The notes: a model not told the origin generated them from the letters alone. 64,000 nt of DNA from Paenibacillus sp. V4I3 (GCF_030817215.1 NZ_JAUSZA010000001.1:1834501-1898500), one strand, 5' to 3'; counted from the stretch's first letter, positions 13,929-22,137 are shown. A program made the numbers and translations.

Positions 13929-14709
13929 AATTAACTGTAATCGCTTGAGACCCCATCTGCTCCCAGACTGTTTTGAAATCAAATAAAGCATAGGATTCCT
14001 GCTTTCCGGTCATCGGATCGTTCATATAGGCGTAATCATCGTCCCAACCTGTTAAGAGTAAAGCGTGCTCGGGTTGATACCACTCGACTAGCTGACCCTC
14101 TTCATCCTGCCATTCCATCTCCAGATAAGGTATATCCATATGTTCCGTTGCCCAAATCATTGCTGGTTTTCCTTGGGAAATAATCGTGAGCAAATCTTTA
14201 AAGGCAATGCCAGACAAATCCCTAACATGGCCGGGTAACCATTGATCCAGCATGTCCGCGATCGGCCTATGATAAATACCATACCCTACCTCATAAGGGT
14301 TACCTACAAATACATTTTTGGGATTACTGCCAATTAATGCTCCGTCGTCATTCACATAGGGCAACTCACCTAAGGGGAGTGCATCAGCGACCTCCTCTTT
14401 GGATACTGGGACCCCAGCCCAGTTTAACAGCATCGTGGCCACGACTGCTTCGCATCCGTTCGGCAGCTCGGGCAGTTGCGATAGGGGAGGAACATTTTGC
14501 AACTGAAAATGATGTTTCATCTTGGGTTGAATGGTTGGTGCAGGGGCAGGTATTGATATTGGTATTGGTATTTGTTGTTCTGTACCATCTAGATGTGGTT
14601 TAGTGACGGATATAGGTAATACCTGCTCCAGGGCAGGAGATGTAGGCATAGCGTTTGCCAAACAAAAGATGCTGAATAAAACTAAAAAACAACAGGTCAT
14701 TTTCTTCAT
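13927..14709 (-). CDS. Secreted C39-like (papain-fold) cysteine peptidase family protein
   Basis: A 260-residue protein beginning with a Sec-type signal peptide (hydrophobic residues about 5-20, cut probable after ANA). There is no lipobox. A proline/isoleucine-rich linker (about 45-62) precedes the catalytic domain. Catalytic candidates fit the C39-like (Peptidase_C39_2) pattern: Cys86 in LPNGCEAV, His215 in QPEHALLLTGWDDD and Asp231 in MNDPMTG. The family includes B. subtilis YvpB-like proteins whose substrates are unknown. It would act outside the membrane or in the wall. The gene appears to be a single transcription unit ending at the shared terminator; no ABC transporter or leader-peptide gene lies beside it, which argues against a bacteriocin-export peptidase. 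Confidence 0.85.
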   Translation of the reverse strand: MKKMTCCFLVLFSIFCLANAMPTSPALEQVLPISVTKPHLDGTEQQIPIPISIPAPAPTIQPKMKHHFQLQNVPPLSQLPELPNGCEAVVATMLLNWAGVPVSKEEVADALPLGELPYVNDDGALIGSNPKNVFVGNPYEVGYGIYHRPIADMLDQWLPGHVRDLSGIAFKDLLTIISQGKPAMIWATEHMDIPYLEMEWQDEEGQLVEWYQPEHALLLTGWDDDYAYMNDPMTGKQESYALFDFKTVWEQMGSQAITVN

Positions 14710-14753
14710 TTCCCACGTCCAATCTGGTTATCTTCTCATTACAACATGGGAAA

Positions 14754-14906
14754 ATGGAAAAATCAAATAAAGGGATCGGCTATCTATTTCTGCAAATTGA
14801 AAATGATCAAGCCAATACACATACAATGGCAACTCTGTCGCATAGTCTAGGAGAACGGATTATTGCCAAGAGCGTTGGTTTTTTAAGCCGACCGCTCATC
14901 GCTTGA
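14754..14906 (+). CDS. Possible 50-residue ORF, unrecognised
   Basis: An open frame starting at an ATG and reading KGIGYLFLQIENDQANT, then a basic and hydrophobic end (RIIAKSVGFLSRPLIA). It falls between the divergent peptidase and PD-(D/E)XK-like genes. There is no convincing ribosome-binding site, so this may be a chance frame or the relic of a longer gene. Confidence 0.2.
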   Translation: MEKSNKGIGYLFLQIENDQANTHTMATLSHSLGERIIAKSVGFLSRPLIA

Positions 14907-15003
14907 ATCAAAAAATGCTTGGCGTATATGTTCGTGAGGTATAAGCTCATAGAATAGGGTAAAATGGGAGCAAAGACTCGTTTAACGGATATAAGGGAGA
15001 CTT

Positions 15004-15510
15004 ATGAATAAACACGAGGATCAGAAAAAGGCGATGGAACAAGCTGCAATTGATATCTTTCTGGATTTATACAATGTGAACAATGAGGTTCCCTTACGTA
15101 TGGTTCAGCAGCAAGAGAAGCCGGACGCGCTGCTTGAGGATGCGAGGGATAATCGAATAGGGTTAGAAGTCACCCATCTGTTCTACGATACCGAGGAAGC
15201 ACGGCTTATGCTGTCGCGTTCCGAGCTGACTAAGCCTAGTGCCGAAGGAATAGATACGTTTATTAAGGTCATTAATGACCGCATTCAAAGTAAGGAACAT
15301 AAATTAAAAGATTACTCTCATGATTATCCCTGCATGCTGCTTATTCGTAATCTATCCCTTTTGTTTGGGATGTCCGATATACTTGGCCGGAAGCGTAATC
15401 TGGTACTACCGCATGGACATTTCACCCAGGTGTGGCTCCTGTCTAGAGATTTCACACCAGACTGGTTATTGATTAACTTGAATGAAGTTGGTCGTGGAGG
15501 TATGAAATGA
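15004..15510 (+). CDS. Unknown protein with PD-(D/E)XK-nuclease-like pattern
   Basis: A 168-residue soluble protein that I cannot assign firmly. The N-terminal helix contains a Glu (AMEQAAIDIFLDLY), followed by KPDALLEDARDNRIGLEVTHLF: an acidic residue, a turn, then a strand ending E-V-T. That arrangement resembles the core of PD-(D/E)XK-fold proteins with Thr in place of the usual Lys. A later helix, INDRIQSKEHKLKDY, carries Lys and Gln as in many such folds. The start has a GGGAG box. Its stop overlaps the ATG of the M48 peptidase gene (ATGA), so the two are co-translated. Fold assignment is inference from a short pattern. Confidence 0.7.
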   Translation: MNKHEDQKKAMEQAAIDIFLDLYNVNNEVPLRMVQQQEKPDALLEDARDNRIGLEVTHLFYDTEEARLMLSRSELTKPSAEGIDTFIKVINDRIQSKEHKLKDYSHDYPCMLLIRNLSLLFGMSDILGRKRNLVLPHGHFTQVWLLSRDFTPDWLLINLNEVGRGGMK

Positions 15511-16760
15511 AGCGTTTCTACATAGGACTTGTTGCAGCTTTTGGTGTGTATGCGTTAACCTTGATCGTTTACTTCTTAAAAGGGGACTTGTTCCACATCC
15601 CATATGCACTAATTGGAACCATTGCAGACCCGCATACGTTCATGACCACAGAAGAAATTACAAAGGCCGAGTCCTTGTCACGTATACGCTCGCTAGCTTA
15701 TTTCCTAAGCTCTCCATTGCAAATGGGGGTCTTGCTGGCACTGCTCGGAATTGCAGTAAGGTTTCGCCGTATGTCAGAAAGGTTATTCCGCGCCTCCTTC
15801 CTGCAGATGGTTGCTTTTGTGCTTTTTTTTACCTTACTTATGGACGTGCTCTTCCTGCCGATTGATTATTTTCTGTTCAAAGTCGATCAGGCTTATGGTT
15901 TGTCCACGGAAACACTAGCCTTGTTCTGGAGTGATCGTGGGAAAGATTTCCTCATTGACGTCTTGGGTACGATTGTTATCGTATGGATTTTCAGAGGGGT
16001 GTTAAAATGGCGTCCTGACCGTTGGTGGCTCTGGTTCTGGCTGGTATCTATTCCGCTTATTTTGTTCGTCACCTTCATCCAGCCCGTTGTGCTGGACCCG
16101 CTGTATCACGATTTTCAACCGCTTCAAAATCAAAAGCTAAAGGCACAAATTCTCCAGCTTGCTGCGCAATCACAGATCCCTGCGGATCAAGTATATGAAG
16201 TCAATATGTCTGAGCGGACTCATACAATTAATGCCTATGTGAACGGCATTGGAGGGAACGCCCGTATCGTTCTTTGGGATACGATACTAAAGAAGCTGCA
16301 GCCGGATGAGATTTTGACCGTGATGGCTCATGAAATGGGACATTACGCCGAGCGGCATATCTATCTAGGGATTGCTTATGGGATCGCACTTAGTTTTATC
16401 GGTTTCTGGCTTGCCTTTCATGCTTATCGTTTGTTTATTCGGCGTTGGGGTTCCTATTGGGGAATACGAGGGGAGAGCGATTTAGCTGCTCTGCCGATCC
16501 TGCTGCTTATTGTGACGATCATGAGTTTTGCCTCGGCGCCAGCGCAAAATGCTTTCTCGAGAGTCATCGAGCATCGAGCCGATGTCTATGCTATGAAAAT
16601 GACCGGAGACGGCAGCGCCGCGATCCGCGCCTTTCAACACATAGCCCAAGAAAATCTCAGCCCCGTCACACAACCTAAGCTGGTTCAGTGGTTCCGCGGG
16701 TCGCATCCAACGATTTTGGAGCGGATTTTATATTTTGAGCAGTTTGAAGCTAAACGTTAG
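15507..16760 (+). CDS. M48-family membrane metallopeptidase (Ste24-like)
   Basis: A 417-residue integral membrane zinc protease. Several hydrophobic segments (about residues 5-25, 70-90, 95-120, 145-165, 175-195, and two after the active site) surround the HEXXH motif HEMGH (His275, Glu276, His279); the third ligand is Glu355 in VIEHRADVYAM. This matches the M48A/CAAX-protease-like architecture of about 420 residues, in which the active site faces a membrane chamber and cleaves membrane or secreted peptides. Translation is coupled to the upstream unknown gene through ATGA, with GGAGG at 15496-15500. The operon seems to hold only these two genes and ends at a strong terminator. The substrate is unknown. 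Confidence 0.9.
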   Translation: MKRFYIGLVAAFGVYALTLIVYFLKGDLFHIPYALIGTIADPHTFMTTEEITKAESLSRIRSLAYFLSSPLQMGVLLALLGIAVRFRRMSERLFRASFLQMVAFVLFFTLLMDVLFLPIDYFLFKVDQAYGLSTETLALFWSDRGKDFLIDVLGTIVIVWIFRGVLKWRPDRWWLWFWLVSIPLILFVTFIQPVVLDPLYHDFQPLQNQKLKAQILQLAAQSQIPADQVYEVNMSERTHTINAYVNGIGGNARIVLWDTILKKLQPDEILTVMAHEMGHYAERHIYLGIAYGIALSFIGFWLAFHAYRLFIRRWGSYWGIRGESDLAALPILLLIVTIMSFASAPAQNAFSRVIEHRADVYAMKMTGDGSAAIRAFQHIAQENLSPVTQPKLVQWFRGSHPTILERILYFEQFEAKR

Positions 16761-16811
16761 AGTAGAGTGGGAGTAAAAAGAGTGGTTCGTCGCATTCCCC
16801 TTCTTATATGT

Positions 16812-16866
16812 AAAAAAGCACTGAAGGCTTCCAGAATTTCTGGATAGCTTCCGTGCTTTTTTTCGA
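16812..16866 (+). terminator. Intrinsic terminator after the M48 gene
   Basis: A long hairpin: AAAAAGCAC at the left pairs with GTGCTTTTT at the right, with inner arms GAAG/CTTC and CCAGAA/TTCTGG, followed by a T7 tract. Confidence 0.85.
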
Positions 16867-17005
16867 GGATTCTTTATACTTGCTCATAACTTCTACTCTT
16901 CCTACTCTTGTTAGGTTAAGTGAAATATGCATAATTAGTCGGTAAGTAACTATCTTTCCAAGCGTTTTGTTTGCTGTTTTTTTGAAGAAATGGAGCCTTA
17001 GGCAA

Positions 17006-17022
17006 GTTGTACTGCTTACAAC
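17006..17022. repeat. Dispersed palindrome GTTGTA-N5-TACAAC, copy 2
   Basis: Perfect 6-bp arms, GTTGTA and TACAAC, around CTGCT. Same geometry as the copies at 11656 and 17057. Confidence 0.55.
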
Positions 17023-17056
17023 AATTTCCTTGATTTCTTTTTGGGAAGTTAAGAAT

Positions 17057-17073
17057 GTTGTATGTTCTACAAC
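17057..17073. repeat. Dispersed palindrome GTTGTA-N5-TACAAC, copy 3
   Basis: GTTGTA and TACAAC around TGTTC, extended by a flanking T/A pair to 7-bp arms. It starts 51 bases after the start of copy 2. Confidence 0.55.
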
Positions 17074-17214
17074 AATCTAGCAGTTTTATAGGCTATAGAG
17101 CTACTTTTGGCCGGATAAGCGAGCAAATGTTTCAGCATTAGTGGGTTTTGCATACCGCCATATAGCGTACACTGCGCGCTCAGGATTCGTGCGCGGTGAG
17201 AAACTTACCAAACG

Positions 17215-18363
17215 CTATTCGTTTCTACGGGTCATTTGCTGCCATACGGAGCCTTCGGCGGCGTGCCCACCTTCGATACGTTCGAGTGCGATTTTCACCT
17301 GCATGCGTACCTCGAATTCGGGGTCATCTACTGCTTGGTGCAGGGCACTGAGCACAGTGTTATCTCCCACTTCGTACAAGAAGCGCGCCGCGCGCCAGCG
17401 GACTAGCTTGTTGCGGTCTTTGAGGGCCTTCGCCATGGCTGGCATGGCGGCAGGGTCACCGATGTCGGACAGCGTATCGCCTGCGGTCCGCCGAACGGAA
17501 GGTGTATCGTCCTCGAGGGCACGATACAGGAAGGGCAGTACCTCGGGTTCCTTGATATCCCCGAGGTATACGGTTGCTAGTCGCCGAATCGACGTGTTCT
17601 CGTCCTGCAGGGCATGGACGAGAAGCGGCAGCGTCGTAAGCGACGGCTGGATCTTCTGAAGCGCGGCATAGCGCAGCTTCCAGTCGCTATGGCGCAGCTG
17701 TGCAAGGGCTGCGCTAGCATCCTCAACCCCCGCGGATTCCTCCGCGGGGGAAGTTTCTGAGGTCTCCCGCATCGCGAGGGAGACCAAGCTTTCGACGCGG
17801 GCGTCGTCGTAAGAAGCGTCCAGCTCCTGGACGACTTCGCCCGCGATGTCCGCGAGCTCGCCGTAGCGTACGCCGAGCTCCTCGAGCTTCCGCTCCTTAA
17901 TCAGGTTCGGCGATGCCGTACCGGCGCGAACTGCCGCCTGAGTGAAGCGCTCCGGCATTCCTACGCGAACTTCTTCTGCGCCCGCGCGTACCCTCACCTG
18001 GAGCGGGATGCCACGAAACATCTGCACGAGGACTTGTGCCTCACCGAATGCGGCTTCAGCCGTGGGCTGCTGTTCCGGAGGCAGGCCTCCGTCTGCAGAT
18101 GGCTGCGCTTCGCCGAAAATTTCACGGGCTCTGGCCAGAATGAACTGCCAGTCCCCCTTAGAAGTACGGTCTACGGCAATGAAGTCCGCTGCATGGAACA
18201 CACTAATAACGCCTTGGACAGCCAGCAATTGTCCAATGTTTTCAGGTGCTTGCTTGCTGTTAGCTTTTGCATAGGTTTTTCGCACACCAGCAGGAAGCGA
18301 CTCATCCATATTGAGCTTCATCGAATTCGGACTAGGTGTTGGTTCAATAGATATAATTTTCAA
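17215..18363 (-). CDS. cvfC: Conserved virulence factor C-like protein (Nfu_N plus HEAT repeats)
   Basis: A 382-residue cytoplasmic protein. Residues 1-85 match the Nfu N-terminal domain (IISIEPTPSPNSMKLNMD, then GVISVFHAADFIAVDR). The C-terminal 150 residues are HEAT-like repeats (LRYAALQKI, IRRLATVYLGDI, VRRTAGDTLSDIGD, VRWRAARFLYEVGD, VRMQVKIALERI). This combination is that of CvfC of staphylococci and YpgR of B. subtilis. Family members affect virulence or are uncharacterised; HEAT repeats suggest protein binding. The start is a TTG at 18363 preceded by AAGGAG. The central part (17.3-18.1 kb) is clearly more GC-rich than neighbouring genes. It follows the guanylate-kinase-like gene on the same strand, but a terminator lies between them. 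Confidence 0.87.
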   Translation of the reverse strand: MKIISIEPTPSPNSMKLNMDESLPAGVRKTYAKANSKQAPENIGQLLAVQGVISVFHAADFIAVDRTSKGDWQFILARAREIFGEAQPSADGGLPPEQQPTAEAAFGEAQVLVQMFRGIPLQVRVRAGAEEVRVGMPERFTQAAVRAGTASPNLIKERKLEELGVRYGELADIAGEVVQELDASYDDARVESLVSLAMRETSETSPAEESAGVEDASAALAQLRHSDWKLRYAALQKIQPSLTTLPLLVHALQDENTSIRRLATVYLGDIKEPEVLPFLYRALEDDTPSVRRTAGDTLSDIGDPAAMPAMAKALKDRNKLVRWRAARFLYEVGDNTVLSALHQAVDDPEFEVRMQVKIALERIEGGHAAEGSVWQQMTRRNE

Positions 18364-18410
18364 GTGGACAACTCCTTCATGAAGGCATCGTAGCCGTTAA
18401 CTGTTACGTG

Positions 18411-18440
18411 AAAAGACCCGGACGAAGTTCCGTCCAGGCC
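18411..18440 (-). terminator. Terminator of the guanylate-kinase-like gene
   Basis: On the minus strand CTGGACGG pairs with the CGTCCGGG side around an AACTT loop and is followed by TCTTTTC. It stands just after the stop at 18463. Confidence 0.7.
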
Positions 18441-18462
18441 TGTTATAGGCATTCACTGCCGC

Positions 18463-19050
18463 TTAATCCAAATCAACTAAATTGCGATTTAAGTAGTGAT
18501 CCAACGTTTTTGTTAAATCAAACACCGTATGAGCTAAGTCAACATTCTCAAACACATGATCACATTCGTCACGGAAAGCTAATTCATCTTCGTAATAAGA
18601 GAGATACTTCGAAATGACTTCTTCCGAGTCTCCACTTTCTTTCATCCGTTGTTCAAGTTTATCCCGTCCGGCATGAATGAAGATAAGGACTACGTGATCT
18701 CCGTAAATCTTTTTGAGGGTTTCGGCGCCAAAGCGGTTCAAGATTAAATAAATACTGCCGCTAAGCTCGAACATGTGTTCAATATCTGCACTTTTGATAC
18801 CATACAAATGGTCATTAACTGTACTAACCTCAATGAATTCACCGGCAGTTTGTGCTTTAACAAACTCGGCAGGAGAGATAAAGTGATAATCTTGACCATC
18901 TTCTTCGGAAGCCTTCGGAGGTCTGGTGGTGTAAGAGATGACCTGCTTCATGCCCAAAGTGGAGCCTGACATTTCCGCGACCGTCTTACGACCAGCACCG
19001 TGAGGACCGGTGAATACAAAAATCATTTCCTTGTCCTTTAATGCGTACAT
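18463..19050 (-). CDS. Guanylate kinase-like protein
   Basis: A 195-residue P-loop protein of the guanylate kinase family, which normally converts GMP and ATP to GDP and ADP. The P-loop reads GPHGAGRKTV instead of the usual GPSGVGKGT. The GMP-binding segment is conserved: ISYTTRPPKASEEDGQDYHFIS. The last third is acidic and diverged. The AAGGAGG box 8 bases before the ATG supports the start. Firmicutes normally keep the essential gmk near rpoZ/priA; this gene stands alone beside the helicase, so it is probably a second copy or a protein that has kept the fold for binding. Catalytic competence cannot be judged by eye, since the P-loop Lys and Thr remain. Confidence 0.82.
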   Translation of the reverse strand: MYALKDKEMIFVFTGPHGAGRKTVAEMSGSTLGMKQVISYTTRPPKASEEDGQDYHFISPAEFVKAQTAGEFIEVSTVNDHLYGIKSADIEHMFELSGSIYLILNRFGAETLKKIYGDHVVLIFIHAGRDKLEQRMKESGDSEEVISKYLSYYEDELAFRDECDHVFENVDLAHTVFDLTKTLDHYLNRNLVDLD

Positions 19051-19190
19051 GGAACATACCTCCTTAATGGGAATTGTGGGGGGTAAATCCTACGTGCGTG
19101 CAACGGTATGAAACGATTTTTGATAAGTAGGATCACTTGCAGCCGTATTTATATTTTACAACGTTCGGGTTATTCGGTAAAGTCTTGCTT

Positions 19191-19219
19191 GGAAAGCGCT
19201 TTTTTTCCTAGCGCTTTCC
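19191..19219 (-). other. Perfect hairpin overlapping the helicase stop codon
   Basis: GGAAAGCGCT (19191-19200) and AGCGCTTTCC (19210-19219) form a perfect 10-bp stem around a 9-base loop that contains most of the TAG stop (19208-19210). On the mRNA strand no U-tract follows the stem, so it is not a standard intrinsic terminator; it could protect the 3' end or affect release. Confidence 0.55.
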
Positions 19220-21289
19220 GCCACGGCCACCACCGCGTGGTGCGCTGCCGCGGGATCCGCCTGATTGCCCGCCGCGAGGCGAGCTGGATCTGTCGCCACG
19301 AGGCGCTCCGCCACGTGCTCCGAAGCTATCACCGCGAGGTGCGCTACCTGCGCTACCGCGTGCCTGGCCGCCGCGTCCGCCGCCAGCTTGCCCGCCACGC
19401 GGCGCACTCGGTCTGTCGCCACGAGGCGCTCCGCCGCGAGCTCCAAAGCCTTCGCCACGAGGCGCTCCGCCGCGAGCTCCAAAGCCTTCGCCACGCGGTG
19501 CTCCGCCGCGAGCCCCAAAGCCCTCACCACGCGGTGCTGCTGCACCACGCGGTGCTGCTGCACCGCGAGCTCCGCGCTCCGCGCTGTCGCCACGGCCTTT
19601 GCCGCCGCGAATCGTGCGTGACGCGCTTGCTGCATCGTCACGCCCCGTGCCGGCATACTTATTATATGGCGAATAAGACTTATCGCCATGAGGAGCAGAA
19701 CGTCTGCGCTCCGTACCTTCACCGCGACCTTCGGTGCGCGGCGCGCGTTCGGCTGCGTCTCCGCCACTCCATGACTTGGTGACGCGTGCTTTAGCTGCAT
19801 TCATGTTGTCACCGCGACCTGGTCCGGCATTCGTTGCGGCTGGTCGCTCTTTACTCTCAGCGCGTCCCCAAGTATTCGGATTGCGTTCCGAGTTGACCTT
19901 CGCAGGACGTGGACCTGTACGTGCACTTCCAGGCGCAGCGGTACGCGAACCGAATTTATCGCCTCTAGAAGATGAACTTTTTGTTCCATACTGAACGTTG
20001 TCTCGACCACCACGGCTAGCTTCGCGAGCGCCGGATCTTCCGCTGCGTCCGCCGCGCAGTTCCGCTGCGCCGTTTCTTTCATTACGGCCCCCGCGTGATT
20101 GCCCACCGCTGCTTCTGCGTGCGGAACCTCTGCCATCCGTGTCAACATATTCCTCAGAGTTGGAACGAACACGTCTTTGCTGTTGTTCCGGACTTCTCAA
20201 AGACATCCGAATCCCTTTTTCGATTAATTCAATGGTAGGCATATCTCGCTGTGTAGCAAAAGTCACAGCTACACCCGATTCCCCAGCACGGCCAGTTCGG
20301 CCAATACGGTGAATGTAGCTCTCGGCATCTTGCGGGACATCATAATTGAAAATATGAGTGACGCCTTCAACATCTAAGCCACGAGCTGCGATATCCGTTG
20401 CAACTAAAAGTTCGATTCGCCCGTCTCTGAAACGCTTCATGACTTGTTCGCGCTTCGCTTGAGACAAATCACCGTGAAGCTCATCCGACATTAAGCCAAT
20501 TTCCTGCAAAACCTCATTTAGCGCTATAGCCTTAGCTTTCGTTCGACAGAAAATCATCGCTAGATATGGCTTATATTCTTTAATAGCTGCTATCAAAGCA
20601 TCTTGTTTGTCTCGGTCTGTCGTCGGAATCAGAACTTGTTTAATTTCAGTCAAAGTCACTTGTTTACTTTGAATTTTAATTTCCTTAGCTTCTTTCATAT
20701 AAGCTTTGGATAGGTTTACGACCTGCTCAGGCATAGTCGCAGAGAAGAGAAGCGTTTGACGATAAGGGGATGTTTGGGCAATGATATCCTTCACTTCATG
20801 AAGGAAGCCCATATGCAGCATTTGATCGGCTTCATCTAAAACAAGTATTTTCAATTTATAGAAGTTGATAGAACCGCGGCGAAGGTGATCGAGCAATCTT
20901 CCCGGTGTTCCTACTACTATATGTATGTTACCTTGCAGCTTTCTAAGCTGCTTTTCTACATCTTGCCCGCCATATGCAGCCAAAACCTTTGCGCCTGTAA
21001 CAGGGACAAGGATTTTCAGCTCATTGCTAATTTGAATAGCTAATTCACGTGTCGGTGTCAATATAAGTGCTTGGACATCTGGGCTCTCTACATCAATTGT
21101 TTCTAATATAGGAAGTACGAAGGCAAGGGTTTTACCTGTACCTGTTTGTGCTTGTGCGATAACATCTGTACCTTTTAATAAAACAGGAATCGCTTCTTTT
21201 TGAATGGGGGTCGGTTCTACGACTCCTCCAGATTGTAAAACGTTAACGAGACTTTCTCTAATACCTAATGAGGCAAATCCATTTGACAT
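19208..21289 (-). CDS. DEAD-box RNA helicase with long RGG tail (CshA-like)
   Basis: A 693-residue ATP-dependent RNA helicase. Residues 1-360 are the two RecA domains: Q motif PTPIQKEA, Walker A AQTGTGKT (Lys53), PTRELAI, GTPGRLLDH, DEAD at 152-155, SAT, ATDIAARGLDVEG and HRIGRTGR. The remaining 320 residues are a low-complexity basic tail rich in Arg, Gly, Ser and Ala with repeated GFGARGGAPRGE units, of the kind that binds RNA non-specifically. Firmicute CshA proteins act in mRNA decay and ribosome assembly; the tail here is unusually long. The AAGGGAGC box upstream supports the start. Long frames opposite the tail are by-products of its GC-rich composition. It is probably monocistronic and possibly cold-induced, but no cold-box was identified. 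Confidence 0.94.
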   Translation of the reverse strand: MSNGFASLGIRESLVNVLQSGGVVEPTPIQKEAIPVLLKGTDVIAQAQTGTGKTLAFVLPILETIDVESPDVQALILTPTRELAIQISNELKILVPVTGAKVLAAYGGQDVEKQLRKLQGNIHIVVGTPGRLLDHLRRGSINFYKLKILVLDEADQMLHMGFLHEVKDIIAQTSPYRQTLLFSATMPEQVVNLSKAYMKEAKEIKIQSKQVTLTEIKQVLIPTTDRDKQDALIAAIKEYKPYLAMIFCRTKAKAIALNEVLQEIGLMSDELHGDLSQAKREQVMKRFRDGRIELLVATDIAARGLDVEGVTHIFNYDVPQDAESYIHRIGRTGRAGESGVAVTFATQRDMPTIELIEKGIRMSLRSPEQQQRRVRSNSEEYVDTDGRGSARRSSGGQSRGGRNERNGAAELRGGRSGRSGAREASRGGRDNVQYGTKSSSSRGDKFGSRTAAPGSARTGPRPAKVNSERNPNTWGRAESKERPAATNAGPGRGDNMNAAKARVTKSWSGGDAAERAPRTEGRGEGTERRRSAPHGDKSYSPYNKYAGTGRDDAASASRTIRGGKGRGDSAERGARGAAAPRGAAAPRGEGFGARGGAPRGEGFGARGGAPRGEGFGARGGAPRGDRPSAPRGGQAGGGRGGQARGSAGSAPRGDSFGARGGAPRGDRSSSPRGGQSGGSRGSAPRGGGRGGKR
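19419..19562 (-). repeat. In-frame tandem repeats in helicase tail (3 x 36 bp plus 2 x 18 bp)
   Basis: Three units of exactly 36 bp begin at 19419, 19455 and 19491 and encode GFGARGGAPRGE. Two 18-bp units follow at 19527 and 19545, encoding GAAAPR. Near-identity at the DNA level indicates recent expansion. Confidence 0.85.
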
Positions 21290-21450
21290 GGTAAATTGGC
21301 CAGCTCCCTTTTTTCTACTTACTTGTTAAAGACGATTCCCTCATTGTACAGGAATGCCAGACAAATGAAAACAGGAGCCGACCAACAAGCAGTAATTACT
21401 ACCTTATATATAGAAGGAATTTTCGTTAATTCATGTAATTTGCTTCTACA

Positions 21451-22137
21451 TCAGTCTTCAGGCAACACTTGCGCTGTACCGAAAATGCGAGTAACCGTTT
21501 GATTGAAATCCGTTAATAACGGCATCAGTGAATGGCCCTTCCAGCTTTCTTGGGCGTAGTTGTTCATTTTATTAAGGAAATCACGGTTTGCCGAAATGTA
21601 GACATCCATAATGTTAGGTTGCAGCGTACGAATTTTCTCGGCCATGGCTTGTTTAAATCGATGAGAAAGCATATCGTGGTGAACGGCAGTTTCATAACTA
21701 TTGTAGCCATTGTTTAAATCATTGGACGGCATGTAGTCATTAAATGGCGCATTATCGTTATAAAAACCTTTGTTAGTCCCTTGGTTATTCGTCTCTCTGG
21801 TGGTACCCTTGGTACCTGTAGCACTGCTATCAATCATTAGAGCGACGTAGGCATTCTGATCCGTGGTCATCACGATAGCTGTATTAACCCCATTCATGGC
21901 ATGTAATTGATTGGAAAGAAATTGGCTGTATTCCAGCTTTGCATTGTTGTGTGTTACTGAACCATAGAGCTGTTGGGTTTGATAAGCTCTTTCGGTTTCC
22001 TCTGTTTTTTCGACAGGGGCGCCAAAATTCGTGTGGTCGGGACTTTTTCCATATTCTCTTCCTTTCTCTGCACAACCGGATAATGTCAGCAGGAGGAATA
22101 TCATTCCACAAATCGGAAAACCTAACTTCCTGAGCAT
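21451..22137 (-). CDS. YhcN/YlaJ-family sporulation lipoprotein
   Basis: A lipoprotein of about 228 residues. The signal peptide ends in the lipobox LSGC (Cys22 from the ATG at 22137), so the mature protein is acylated and membrane-anchored. The mature part resembles the YhcN/YlaJ family of forespore-expressed spore proteins: LSNQLHAMNGVNTAIVMTTDQNAYVALMID, a variable Asn/Gly/Thr-rich insert (about 110-150), then HRFKQAMAEKIRTLQPNIMDVYISANRDF. An in-frame TTG stands 3 bases before the ATG; a GGAGGT box fits either. Expression under a sporulation sigma factor is likely from family knowledge; no such promoter was confirmed. Confidence 0.87.
   Translation of the reverse strand: MLRKLGFPICGMIFLLLTLSGCAEKGREYGKSPDHTNFGAPVEKTEETERAYQTQQLYGSVTHNNAKLEYSQFLSNQLHAMNGVNTAIVMTTDQNAYVALMIDSSATGTKGTTRETNNQGTNKGFYNDNAPFNDYMPSNDLNNGYNSYETAVHHDMLSHRFKQAMAEKIRTLQPNIMDVYISANRDFLNKMNNYAQESWKGHSLMPLLTDFNQTVTRIFGTAQVLPED

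Larger units (their letters stand above)
16867..17214. other. Intergenic region with two palindromes
   Basis: About 350 bases between the M48 terminator and the convergent cvfC stop. No open frame with a ribosome-binding site was seen. It contains two copies of the GTTGTA-N5-TACAAC palindrome and otherwise nothing I can name. Confidence 0.5.

Noticed and set aside
13927..14709. C39-like peptidase as a bacteriocin-processing exporter
   Set aside because: It has a signal peptide and no ABC transporter domains or adjacent leader-peptide gene.
19108..19800. Long open frames on both strands opposite the helicase tail
   Set aside because: They are by-products of the GC-rich RGG-coding repeats; no ribosome-binding site or family-like sequence supports them.
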